A DNA stretch of 64,000 bases from assembly GCF_001187435.1 (NCBI RefSeq), contig NZ_LFXA01000002.1, positions 248,001-312,000 of the forward strand, in the 5' to 3' direction. Position numbers and translations under genes: made by a program. Of this stretch, positions 40,521 to 48,038 are shown piece by piece (positions within the stretch are counted from its first letter, which is position 1; each line of letters opens with the position of its first letter). Source of the stretch: Streptomyces caatingaensis. GTDB lineage: Bacteria > Actinomycetota > Actinomycetes > Streptomycetales > Streptomycetaceae. The notes under the pieces are model-generated. The model saw nothing but the letters and a program-made list of their open reading frames with translations, was not told where the DNA came from and did no database searches.

Positions 40521-41551
40521 CAGAGCACCTCCTCGTACGCCGAGTCGTCCGCCGGGTTCATCCAGGGCGTGTACCCGCCGCCTGCCCGAGCGGGCGTCTG
40601 CCGGGCGGTGGCGTTCATGACCTCGTTGACCAGGCTCGGCAGCACACTCGGGCTCAGCCCCTTCACCCGCAGCCGCTCCAACGCGGCACGCAGGTGCTCG
40701 GTGGCGATGCCCTCGGCAAGCAGCTGATTCAGCTCCCGCCCCAGATGCCCGAGCACCCGCTCCGGCGGCCGGTGCGCACAGGCGGCGACGTACTCGCCGA
40801 TCAAGGTCTTGGCCGAGACGGTCGAGGGCGCGGGCGCGGTGCGCCCCGAAGGTATGGATCCAGGATCCAAGATCCTAGATCCAGACGGCGAGGGCTCGTC
40901 GAGGACTCGACGAGGGTTCGACGAATCTTCGTCGAACGTGCTCTGACCTGCGGGTTCTCCGCTAGCCGTGGAGGTGGCGCTCTCCGAGTGCCCGGCGGAA
41001 GGTACCGGGGTGGGGGAGGAGGTGGTCGGTGGAGCGGAGGGCTGATCGGCGCTCGCGAAGACTCGTCGAACGTTCGTCGAGGACTCGACGAGTGCTCGAG
41101 GAGTGCTCACCGAGTCCTCGACAACGCGGACCGAGGGTGCCGGCGCGTGATCCGATCGCGGCGTCTGGCCGCACTCGGCCTTGCAGGCGCCGCATCGCTT
41201 GTCCTGGTCGTGGGCGGAGCACAGAGGCAGGCGCGAAGCGCTGGGCCGGTCGATCTTCTGGTGCTTCGCCCAGGCCACGATGTGCAGGTACCCCCGTCCG
41301 TCGCACCCGGTGTACCGGCAGATCAGCCCGGCGCTGGCGAGCTGCTGGAGATCGTCTTCGACGTCCAGCGGAGTGTGCTCGGGACGCAGCGGCCACAGCT
41401 TGCCCGCGATGATCGCGGGATGGTCGCGGTGACGCCCGTGGTCGTCGGCCTGGGTGAGCAGCCCGAAGAACGTCCGCTCGGCTGTGACCGTGCAGGCGGC
41501 GAGGGACTCGGAGACGAATGCCTCGGGTTTGATCGTGCGGATGCGCGCCAT
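40520..41551 (-). CDS. Replication-initiator-like protein (phage O/DnaD-type layout)
   Basis: The product is 343 residues. The N-terminus (ARIRTIKPEAFVSESLAACT, then FFGLLTQADDHGRHRDHPAI) is the winged-helix start typical of actinophage and element replication proteins. Residues 115-130 hold a Cys/His set (CSAH, CGACKAEC). Residues 140-235 form a Ser/Pro/Thr linker. Residues 245-320 form a helical C-terminal domain likely to meet the loader. The DNA encoding the linker holds 11-bp iteron-like arrays and a 7-bp tandem repeat, as in phage lambda O, where the origin is inside the gene. The ATG is preceded by a short leader frame. Confidence 0.75.
   Translation of the reverse strand: MARIRTIKPEAFVSESLAACTVTAERTFFGLLTQADDHGRHRDHPAIIAGKLWPLRPEHTPLDVEDDLQQLASAGLICRYTGCDGRGYLHIVAWAKHQKIDRPSASRLPLCSAHDQDKRCGACKAECGQTPRSDHAPAPSVRVVEDSVSTPRALVESSTNVRRVFASADQPSAPPTTSSPTPVPSAGHSESATSTASGEPAGQSTFDEDSSNPRRVLDEPSPSGSRILDPGSIPSGRTAPAPSTVSAKTLIGEYVAACAHRPPERVLGHLGRELNQLLAEGIATEHLRAALERLRVKGLSPSVLPSLVNEVMNATARQTPARAGGGYTPWMNPADDSAYEEVL
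40856..40883. repeat. Four tandem 7-bp repeats (RGATCCW)
   Basis: GGATCCA, GGATCCA, AGATCCT and AGATCCA follow each other without gaps inside the initiator-like gene, 12 bp from the first iteron-like array. A 7-bp period is not a codon multiple. It may be part of an origin or a regulatory site. Confidence 0.6.
40895..40938. repeat. Iteron-like array 1: four 11-bp units
   Basis: Four contiguous 11-mers share YTCGWCGARNN: CTCGTCGAGGA (40895), CTCGACGAGGG (40906), TTCGACGAATC (40917) and TTCGTCGAACG (40928). The period is exactly 11 bp, about one helical turn, and is not a multiple of three. The heptamer core appears in both orientations (TCGTCGA and TCGACGA). Confidence 0.7.
41062..41127. repeat. 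Iteron-like array 2: six 11-bp units, three degenerate
   Basis: Units start at 41062, 41073, 41084, 41095, 41106 and 41117: CTCGTCGAACG, TTCGTCGAGGA, CTCGACGAGTG, CTCGAGGAGTG, CTCACCGAGTC, CTCGACAACGC. The first three match the core of array 1 exactly, and the others decay gradually. The 11-bp period is kept throughout. It lies 124 bp from array 1, in the same linker-coding part of the gene. Confidence 0.68.
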
Positions 41552-41553
41552 GA

Positions 41554-41643
41554 TCAGCGGCCCCCGTCAGCTGCGAGGCGCTCGGCGTGCAGGTCAAGGC
41601 CGGCGGCTTGGTCTGCCGAGGTTTCCTGCTGGTGAGCAGGCAT
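41554..41643 (-). CDS. 29-residue leader peptide frame before the initiator gene
   Basis: ATG at 41643 with AAGGAG 9 bp upstream opens a 29-codon frame (MPAHQQETSADQ ... ADGGR) ending in TGA at 41554-41556. The initiator-like ATG follows 2 bp later (TGATCATG). The close spacing suggests that its translation is coupled to, and may limit, initiator synthesis. A ribosome-binding site this good and no other for the initiator start make it likely to be translated. Confidence 0.5.
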   Translation of the reverse strand: MPAHQQETSADQAAGLDLHAERLAADGGR

Positions 41644-42061
41644 GTAACAATCGCTCCTTCGAGTGGGGCCGTCCGGGATGCCTCGTCCAAAGGGTCCGGA
41701 TCGGCTCTGGTTGTGACCTCCTCGCCTTTGCAGAGGCGGGAGCGTCTTGTGGTTGGCGCCTGAGAGTTACCGCTCTCGGGCGCCAGCTCGTATCTGCGTC
41801 TGTCGTCGCGCCGCGCGAACCACCCTTTCTCCCCGGACCTCCCTGGCCGCAGGGACCAGCACCATACGGTCAGCTCTCCGCCACAGTCCAGCGGTTGCTA
41901 CCCCTCTGACCAGCGACGGAACACTCAGGTGTCGCGAGCCGTGAAAAACTTACACCGCAGTTACACCCCGTGGCCAACTGGAGTGTTCGACCTCGGGCTG
42001 GCGCTACACTGGAGTGGTGATCGATAAGTTGACCGGTAACCCGGGTGAAGGGAGGGCGGAG
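41644..42061. other. Divergent control region between initiator and EspR-like genes
   Basis: The 418 bp hold a perfect-stem hairpin (41755-41784), two direct repeats of TTACACC (around 41950 and 41962), and two copies of ACTGGAGTG about 30 bp apart just before the EspR-like gene. A TACACT hexamer at 42005-42010 can act as a -10. No gene was seen. Confidence 0.5.
41755..41784. other. Inverted repeat (hairpin) in the initiator leader region
   Basis: GGCGCCTGAGAG (41755-41766) and CTCTCGGGCGCC (41773-41784) pair except for one T-G position, with the 6-nt loop TTACCG. It lies about 110 bp upstream of the leader peptide start on the leftward transcript. It could be an attenuator, a terminator or an operator. 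Confidence 0.5.
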
Positions 42062-42517
42062 ATGGCAGGCGGGCCGGAGAAGACGTTCGCCGAGCTCTTG
42101 GAACACCTGGTCCAGGAGATCCACCCACCCGGGCGCGGTCCGTACACCAACGCGGAGATCGCGGAGGCGATCACCAAGGCCGCCACGAACGGCGGCAAGG
42201 GCATCTCCGCCAGCGCCATCGCACAGCTGCGCACCGGGCAGAAGAAGAACCCCATGATGTCGACGATCAAGGCCCTCGCCGACTTCTTCGGTGTCGAGCC
42301 CGGGTACTTCTTCGACCAGGAGGCGAAAGAGCGGACGGAAGCCGAGATCGCGTTGGTCGCCGCGATGCGCGACCAGGACGTACGGCGCGTCGCCCTGCGC
42401 GCGAAGGGTCTGTCCGGGAACAGCCTGAGCATGGTCACGGCGCTCATCGAGCAAGCCCGGAGTCTCGAAGGCTTGCCCGACAGCGAGTCGACACACGGTC
42501 TGGATCTCAGCCAGTAA
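42062..42517 (+). CDS. EspR-like helix-turn-helix regulator
   Basis: The product is 151 residues. The N-terminal part (FAELLEHLVQEIHPPGRGPY, then TNAEIAEAI, then SASAIAQLRTGQKKNPMMST, then ALADFFGVEPGYFFD) follows mycobacterial EspR closely: a PPGRGPY segment leading into an XRE-type HTH. The C-terminal helices probably mediate dimerisation. EspR-type proteins bind DNA as nucleoid-associated regulators. The ATG at 42062 has GGGAGGGCGGAG upstream. GTG codons at 42014 and 42017 directly follow a TACACT hexamer, so a leaderless longer form cannot be excluded. It diverges from the initiator operon and may control it. Confidence 0.8.
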   Translation: MAGGPEKTFAELLEHLVQEIHPPGRGPYTNAEIAEAITKAATNGGKGISASAIAQLRTGQKKNPMMSTIKALADFFGVEPGYFFDQEAKERTEAEIALVAAMRDQDVRRVALRAKGLSGNSLSMVTALIEQARSLEGLPDSESTHGLDLSQ

Positions 42518-42548
42518 CCTGCCGGGGGCGAGGCGGCTGCGTTGGCTA

Positions 42549-43379
42549 TCAGCGGCGCGGTGCCCAATCGCGCATGAGCACGATGAATCGCAGCTGCGTA
42601 TTGCGCAACGGGGCCAGGGCCATGATTTTCACCGGCACCTCTTCCCTCTGATGGTATGGAAGCCGCAGACGCCGGATATCCCCATCAGGATGTACCTGAG
42701 TCCGGTTTTCCTTCCAGAGTTCGGCCGCCTCTGCGTTTCCAGCGAGGATGTCGTCCCGGAGCTTCGCCAGCTCCTTGCTCTTCGGGTTATGCGCGATGGC
42801 CACCCGGATTTGCGCCAGAAAGGGATCCGCCCAGTCATCCCGCCAGTTGACCAGCTGCTCGCGGGCCTCCGGGTAGAGAAAGGCCCATCGCATGCTGTTC
42901 CGCTCGTACGGAATCCACGGGAACCAGTCCGCCTGCTGATCGTTGTGCGCGACGATGTCCCACCAGAGGTTGGTGACGTAGGCCGGATTCGGGAGCTGGG
43001 TATCCAGGAGGGCTTGCATGCTCTCGTCGACCGCTGTGTCCACGGCCAGGCGGGTCGGCTCGGGCGTCCGGCCTACGGCCAGCTGAAACAGCACTCCGCG
43101 CTCGGTTTCGTCCAAACGCAGTGTCATGGTGAGCCGCTGCAGGAAGGCGTCCGAGAAATCGGCCGGCTCGCCCTTCTCCAGCTTGCGGTACCAGGTGACG
43201 CTCACCCCTGTCAGGGTGGCCACCTCCTGCTGAGTGAGGCCGGATCTCAGGCGGCGCCGCTGCGTATCGATGCCGGGGATCCTCCGCGGGTCGAGCCTCT
43301 CGCGCCAGGAGACGAGCAGCTGCCCAAGCTCGTTCTCTGACGGCCTGACACCTTTGAGATGTCTGTCACCGATTTCCAT
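42549..43379 (-). CDS. XRE-family regulator with MmyB-like ligand-binding domain
   Basis: The product is 276 residues. An XRE HTH occupies residues 48-72 (GLTQQEVATLTGVSVTWYRK LEKGEP), followed by the MmyB-type PAS-like domain (PAYVTNLWWDIVAHNDQQAD, then WAFLYPEAREQLVNW, then LWKENRTQVHPDGDIRRLRL). Such regulators are common in Streptomyces and often sit beside a divergent short-chain dehydrogenase gene, as here. The ATG at 43379 (MEIGD) was chosen because GGACC precedes it and the frame upstream is not conserved-looking. It converges on the EspR-like gene. Confidence 0.85.
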   Translation of the reverse strand: MEIGDRHLKGVRPSENELGQLLVSWRERLDPRRIPGIDTQRRRLRSGLTQQEVATLTGVSVTWYRKLEKGEPADFSDAFLQRLTMTLRLDETERGVLFQLAVGRTPEPTRLAVDTAVDESMQALLDTQLPNPAYVTNLWWDIVAHNDQQADWFPWIPYERNSMRWAFLYPEAREQLVNWRDDWADPFLAQIRVAIAHNPKSKELAKLRDDILAGNAEAAELWKENRTQVHPDGDIRRLRLPYHQREEVPVKIMALAPLRNTQLRFIVLMRDWAPRR

Positions 43380-43504
43380 GGTGGGCGCGGTCCTTCCTCT
43401 GTACGCATGGGCAGCGGTCAATTCTGATCGTGCCTCCAGAACGGTCGATGCGCGAGCCAACTGACGAGGTCACGGCGAGGTCAGGGGGTAACAGGTCTTG
43501 CGTG

Positions 43505-43569
43505 CGAGGAGTCCTCGATTGGTCTAACGCAGGCAGCGTCACATCGACTGTCGCCACTCCGAGTGGCGA
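43505..43569. promoter_or_regulatory. Palindromic operator candidates between the XRE and SDR genes
   Basis: CGAGGA-G-TCCTCG (43505-43517) and TCGCCACT-CCG-AGTGGCGA (43551-43569) are perfect inverted repeats in the 271-bp divergent region. They probably bind the XRE/MmyB regulator encoded on the left. The region just before the SDR start (43600-43645) is AT-rich. Confidence 0.5.
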
Positions 43570-43650
43570 TTGTGAAGGTGCAGAATGCAGGGGCTGGTCA
43601 TTGAGCGATCGGCCGACACAGAAGTTCAATTCGAGAAAGTTTAAATCGCA

Positions 43651-44355
43651 ATGTCGCGCTCTGTTCTTGTCACGGGTGGAAACCGGGGGATCGGACTGGC
43701 CATCGCCCGCGCACTCTCGACCGCGGGGGACCGGGTCGCGGTCACCTATCGCAGCGGCGAGCCGCCGGAGGGACTGTTCGGCGTGCGCTGCGACGTCACC
43801 GACGCAGACCAGGTCGCCCAGGCTTTCTCGGCGATCGAACAGGAGCAGGGGCCCGTCGAGGTCCTCGTCGCCAACGCCGGCATCACCAAGGACAACCTGC
43901 TCCTGCGCATGGACGAGGCCGACTTTCTCACCGTCCTGGACGCCAACCTCGTGGGAGCCTTCCGCGTCGCCAAACAAGCGGCCCGAGGCATGCTCCGCGC
44001 CCGCAAGGGCCGCATCGTCCTGATCGCTTCCGCAGTCGCCCTCGCCGGCGAGGCGGGCCAGTCGAACTACGCGGCCTCCAAGGCCGGCCTTGTCGGATTC
44101 GGCCGCTCCCTGGCCAAGGAGCTCGGCTCCCGCGGCATCACCGTCAATATCGTCGCCCCTGGCCTGACGGATACCGACATGACCGCCGCCCTGCCGGACG
44201 AGCGCAAGCAGCACATCCTCGAGCAGATCCCCCTGCGCCGTGCCGCGGCACCCGAAGAGATCGCCCACGCCGTCAAGTTCATTGCCAGCCCCGAGGCCGC
44301 CTACATCACCGGAGCGGTGATCCCGGTCGACGGCGGCGTCGCCATGGGGCACTAA
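43651..44355 (+). CDS. Short-chain dehydrogenase, FabG-like 3-oxoacyl-ACP reductase paralogue
   Basis: The product is 234 residues, normal for FabG. It has the NADP(H)-binding TGGNRGIG (8-15), NAG (75-77), Ser127, Tyr140 and Lys144 of the catalytic triad (SNYAASK), and the FabG-like end (ITGAVIPVDGGVAMGH). The N-terminus MSRSVLVTGGNRGIGLAIAR is nearly that of Streptomyces FabG. Being separate from the fatty-acid locus and next to an XRE/MmyB regulator, it probably reduces a dedicated substrate under that regulator. The ATG lacks a strong ribosome-binding site. Confidence 0.88.
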   Translation: MSRSVLVTGGNRGIGLAIARALSTAGDRVAVTYRSGEPPEGLFGVRCDVTDADQVAQAFSAIEQEQGPVEVLVANAGITKDNLLLRMDEADFLTVLDANLVGAFRVAKQAARGMLRARKGRIVLIASAVALAGEAGQSNYAASKAGLVGFGRSLAKELGSRGITVNIVAPGLTDTDMTAALPDERKQHILEQIPLRRAAAPEEIAHAVKFIASPEAAYITGAVIPVDGGVAMGH

Positions 44356-44515
44356 CCCGCGACCAGCGCACGAGCGGCATGGTCCCCGTACGGCCGCATC
44401 ACAGCGCCGGTGAGAGCTGGTGAAGCCGTCCTAAACGCGACAACACCGCAGGCGTCGCACCCGCACGGGAAGCCCGGAGCGGCGCCGACGGACCCGGAGG
44501 GAACTGGAGGAGAAC

Positions 44516-45040
44516 ATGGACGATCGGCTGCGCACGGCCTGCTCGGAGCGGCTCGAAGCCCTGAACCTTCCCCACCGCTTCGGCACCCAACAGCTATGCG
44601 ACGCCGTCGCCGAACTCCGCGGCAAACCGATCATCCTGCGCCCCATGGACACCGCGGTCACGGGCGACCTGCCATGCGGCATCCGCGTGGAAACGGCCAC
44701 GGCTGACCTTTTGTACTTCGAGCGAGGCACCTCCGCGCTCCACCAGATGCACATCCTCGCCCACGAAATCGGCCACGTCCTGTGTGATCACCCGGGCACC
44801 CTGTCGCTGGGCGGAGGTACGGACGAGGCGCTCGGGCTCAACCCCACGCTCGTCCGGCGGATGTCCGGCCGTACCAGCTACCGCACCGACGACGAGCGCG
44901 AGGCGGAAGTCATGGCCACCGTCATCCGCCAGCGCATCTACCGCGGAATGGAATTGCCGCCCAGCCAGCCCCACGACCGAAGCGAACGCTGGGAAGCCCT
45001 CTTCGCCAACTTCCCCCAGAAAAAGCGCAAAAGACTGTGA
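44516..45040 (+). CDS. ImmA/IrrE-family metallopeptidase
   Basis: The product is 174 residues. HEIGH at 83-87 is the zinc-peptidase motif, inside HQMHILAHEIGHVLCDHPG. Further on, DDEREAEVMATVI supplies the usual downstream Glu. These peptidases cleave a partner repressor or regulator. The ATG has GGAGGAG upstream. The stop overlaps the next GTG, so it is translationally coupled to the membrane-protein gene. The arrangement peptidase, MAB_1171c-like protein, P450 is recurrent in Streptomyces. Confidence 0.88.
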   Translation: MDDRLRTACSERLEALNLPHRFGTQQLCDAVAELRGKPIILRPMDTAVTGDLPCGIRVETATADLLYFERGTSALHQMHILAHEIGHVLCDHPGTLSLGGGTDEALGLNPTLVRRMSGRTSYRTDDEREAEVMATVIRQRIYRGMELPPSQPHDRSERWEALFANFPQKKRKRL

Positions 45041-46263
45041 CTCCACCCCTCATTTTCCACACCGCGGACATCCTCATGCTGGCGGTCATCTTCTGGTTCG
45101 TCCGGGGCCGCCGCACGAACCGACGCCCCGTGGGCGCGAACGCCATGGTCGCCATCTTCGCCTCGCTCTGGGTGGCCTTCGCCGCGTATGCTCCCGCCGG
45201 CCGCTACGTCGTCGAGTCCGTCATCCCCCACGGCTCCCGGCTCGTCAGCAACTGCGCCAGCCTGACCGCCGCCACCGCGGTCCTGGCCTTCATGTTCCAG
45301 ATCAGCGACCCTGACACAGCTCGCCGACGCATTCGCCTGCGCCTGACCTACCTGGTCTCCGCAGTCTCCGTGATGAGCGGGCTGTTCATCGCCGGCGACG
45401 AAGACCGGTTCTCGCCCCAGCTCTACGCGCTCTACCTCTTCGTCTACATCACCTACCTGGGCATCACCGTCGGCGAATTCCTCGTGCAGACCTGGAAACA
45501 GTCCTGCCGATCCCGCCGGACAAGCCAACGCATCGGACTGCGCCTAGCCTCCGCCGGCTGCGCCTCCGCCCTGGTCTACTGCTGCTACAAGATCTTCACC
45601 CTGGTCTCCCTCGGATTCGACCTGGGCCTGATCACGCATGGCTACCGGTGCTCCAGCATCTTCACCCCCGTGCGCTGCACCTTCAGCGTTGCCGCGCCCG
45701 CCGTCAGCGTGCTGCTGGTCGTCTCCGGCCTGACCCTGCCCGCACTGGCCTGGCCCATCAGCCAACTGGCCCGCAAACGCTGGGAGACCCGCTCCTTCAA
45801 GGCCCTCGCGCCCCTATGGAGCGAGCTGGCCGAGGTCAGCCCCGACATCGTCCTCGCCACCATCAACTCCGGCGAAGTAGCCGAGGCCGACGCTGACTTC
45901 TTCCTCCACCGCCGCGTCATCGAGATCAACGACGGCATCCTGACCCTGAGGGCCTACCGCTCCGGACGCGTCCAGCAAGCCACCACACACGCCCTGGCCC
46001 AGCTCGGTGAAGCCGACACGCTCCGCGGGTACGCCACGGTGGAAGCGGCTGTACTCAAAGATGCTGTCCGGGCCAAGCACCGCGGCCTGAGACCGAACGG
46101 GGACATCGCCCGGCCTGCACCCGGCACTGACGAACGAGAGGGCAACCTGAGAGCCGAGACCGAGTGGCTGCTGCTCGTCGCCCAGGCATACGCCAACAGC
46201 GACGTCGTGCGCGCGACCACCACCGAGGCCGCCCAGGAAAAGGAAGCTGTCCCCACACCATGA
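45037..46263 (+). CDS. MAB_1171c-like polytopic membrane protein
   Basis: The product is 408 residues. About seven membrane segments occur in residues 1-250 (for example ILMLAVIFWFVRG, LTYLVSAVSVMSGLFIAG, FSVAAPAVSVLLVVSGLTLP). A cytoplasmic helical domain (residues 255-375) follows, with ALAPLWSELAEVSPDIVLAT and FFLHRRVIEINDGILTLRAY. This matches the MAB_1171c family, usually labelled a putative transporter. The start and stop overlap the neighbouring genes (GTGA, ATGA). The large cytoplasmic part suggests signalling rather than transport. Confidence 0.8.
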   Translation: MTPPLIFHTADILMLAVIFWFVRGRRTNRRPVGANAMVAIFASLWVAFAAYAPAGRYVVESVIPHGSRLVSNCASLTAATAVLAFMFQISDPDTARRRIRLRLTYLVSAVSVMSGLFIAGDEDRFSPQLYALYLFVYITYLGITVGEFLVQTWKQSCRSRRTSQRIGLRLASAGCASALVYCCYKIFTLVSLGFDLGLITHGYRCSSIFTPVRCTFSVAAPAVSVLLVVSGLTLPALAWPISQLARKRWETRSFKALAPLWSELAEVSPDIVLATINSGEVAEADADFFLHRRVIEINDGILTLRAYRSGRVQQATTHALAQLGEADTLRGYATVEAAVLKDAVRAKHRGLRPNGDIARPAPGTDEREGNLRAETEWLLLVAQAYANSDVVRATTTEAAQEKEAVPTP

Positions 46264-47441
46264 GCGACCCGCTGTCGTGCCCGGAGTTCCTCCACAACCC
46301 CTACCCCTTCTACGACCAACTCCGGGAAGCAGCCCCTGTCCAGCAGGTGACCACCGGCTCCGGCGGCAGGTCCAGCTACCTGGTGACCGGCTACGCCGAG
46401 GCGAAGGCGGCCTTCAGGGACCCGCGACTGTCCAAGGACACCGCGCGGTTCTTCGCCGGCCGCCCCTCCCACCGCAACCTGCACCCCGCGATCGCGCACA
46501 ACATGCTTGCCACCGACCCGCCCCAGCACACACGGCTCCGCCGCCTGGTGACCAAGGCATTCACCACCGGCGCCGTCGCCCGCCTGCGCCCGTACATCGA
46601 GCACACCGTCGACCGCCTCCTCGACGACCTCCCGATGGACGGCGAAGCCGACCTCGTGGCCGCCCTGGCCATCCCGCTGCCGGTCACGGTGATCTGCCAA
46701 CTGCTCGGCGTACCCGAGTCCGACCGCGCACAAGTCCGAGCCTGGTCCAACGACCTCTTCGCCGCCGGGCAGCCCGAACGGATCGACGCTGCCTCCCACG
46801 CCGTGGCTGGCTACATGGCCGACCTCATCGCGGCCAAGCGCGCCGAACCGGACAACAGCCTCTTGCGCGACCTCATCACCGTCCGGGACGAAGGCGACCA
46901 GCTCAGTGAGGACGAACTCGTCTCCCTCGCCGTCCTCCTGCTCATCGCCGGCCACGAAACCACCACGAACTTCATCGGCAACGCCACCCTGGCGCTGCTC
47001 CAGCACCCCGGTCTTCTCGACCACGTACGCACCGACCCCTGCCGGATCGGCAATGTGCTGGACGAACTGCTGCGCTACGACTCGCCGGTCGGGATCGCGA
47101 CCTTCCGCTACAGCACCGAGGCGCTCACCCTCGGTGAGACCGAGATCCCGGCCGGGGTACCTGTACTCATTTCTCCTGGAGCAGCCAACCGAGACCCTGC
47201 GCGGTACCCGGCCCCCGACCACCCTGACACCGGCCGCGACGCCCGGGGACACCTGGCCTTCGGCCACGGCATCCACCGATGCCTGGGAGCGCCGCTCGCC
47301 CTCGCCGAGGCGGAGATCGCCCTTCGCGCGCTCCTGACCCGATTCCCTGGATTGCGCCTCGCCGTAGCGGCCGAAGAACTCCGGTGGCGCCGTACGCGGC
47401 TCATGCGGGGACTGGAATCCCTGCCGGTATTCACGGGGTAG
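46260..47441 (+). CDS. Cytochrome P450
   Basis: The product is 393 residues. The I-helix oxygen-binding motif AGHETT is at 230-235, the K-helix ExxR is E269-R272, and the heme ligand is Cys341 in FGHGIHRCLG. All signatures are intact. It should hydroxylate or oxidise an unknown small molecule using ferredoxin partners encoded elsewhere. The ATG overlaps the membrane-protein stop (ATGA). Downstream, the next gene is 67 bp away, so the operon probably ends here. Confidence 0.93.
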   Translation: MSDPLSCPEFLHNPYPFYDQLREAAPVQQVTTGSGGRSSYLVTGYAEAKAAFRDPRLSKDTARFFAGRPSHRNLHPAIAHNMLATDPPQHTRLRRLVTKAFTTGAVARLRPYIEHTVDRLLDDLPMDGEADLVAALAIPLPVTVICQLLGVPESDRAQVRAWSNDLFAAGQPERIDAASHAVAGYMADLIAAKRAEPDNSLLRDLITVRDEGDQLSEDELVSLAVLLLIAGHETTTNFIGNATLALLQHPGLLDHVRTDPCRIGNVLDELLRYDSPVGIATFRYSTEALTLGETEIPAGVPVLISPGAANRDPARYPAPDHPDTGRDARGHLAFGHGIHRCLGAPLALAEAEIALRALLTRFPGLRLAVAAEELRWRRTRLMRGLESLPVFTG

Positions 47442-47508
47442 AAGGCCCTGTGGACCGGATGCGCCCGAAGGGTGCTGCCCAGTCGGCTCTGCATGCCAAG
47501 ATCGGCAC

Positions 47509-47994
47509 ATGCTGAATGGGCTGGGGGCTGGATCGCTGCGGGAGCTGTGCTTTAGGGCTGAGCATCTGAGGGCCGAGGTCGAGACCGGGGGTTGGAAGCC
47601 GAACACCTTTGATCTTCGTCTGCTCCGTGTGCTTGATCAGAGCGAACCGTTTCGCTTGCCCCTGAGCACGGACCCGGGGACGGACACCGCACTCACGCCG
47701 CTCGCCGTTTCGCGTGAGTCTGCCGCCGTCATCTCGGGTGATGCGATCACGGTGGCGTTCGTCGCCTCGGGAGTCCGGCAGGTTAACCGGATGGATGGTC
47801 GTCTTGTGGCGTTGCTGGGCGACGCGGTGGGATTGCAGGAGTTCCCTTCCGCGGCGTACACGCCAGCAGGTAGGGAGGCCCTGACGGCTGTGACGAGGCT
47901 GGTCCGTTCCGCTGCTGCGTACCGGCCTTGGTGGTCGCGGCTCCTACCCACCCGGCTCCGGTCTGCGGCAGCGAGCCCTACGATCTTCCGATAG
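47509..47994 (+). CDS. Hypothetical protein
   Basis: The product is 161 residues (LRELCFRAEHLRAEVETGGW, then AVISGDAITVAFVASGVRQV). It has mixed helix and strand and a basic, Trp-containing C-terminus (YRPWWSRLLPTRLRS). The ATG at 47509 has a weak ribosome-binding site. The frame shows normal codon bias. No family was recognised. Confidence 0.5.
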   Translation: MLNGLGAGSLRELCFRAEHLRAEVETGGWKPNTFDLRLLRVLDQSEPFRLPLSTDPGTDTALTPLAVSRESAAVISGDAITVAFVASGVRQVNRMDGRLVALLGDAVGLQEFPSAAYTPAGREALTAVTRLVRSAAAYRPWWSRLLPTRLRSAAASPTIFR

Positions 47995-48038
47995 CCGACC
48001 GGCTGTCCAGGGTCTAGTCGGCAGGAGGGGAGGACACA

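Noticed and set aside
40856..40883. GGATCC repeats as a cloning linker artefact
   Set aside because: Only two of the four units are BamHI sites, the units are degenerate, and the reading frame of the initiator gene continues through them.
43430..44023. A 197-codon plus-strand frame overlapping the SDR gene
   Set aside because: It overlaps the SDR in another frame, is Ser/Arg/Pro-rich and runs through the divergent regulatory region.
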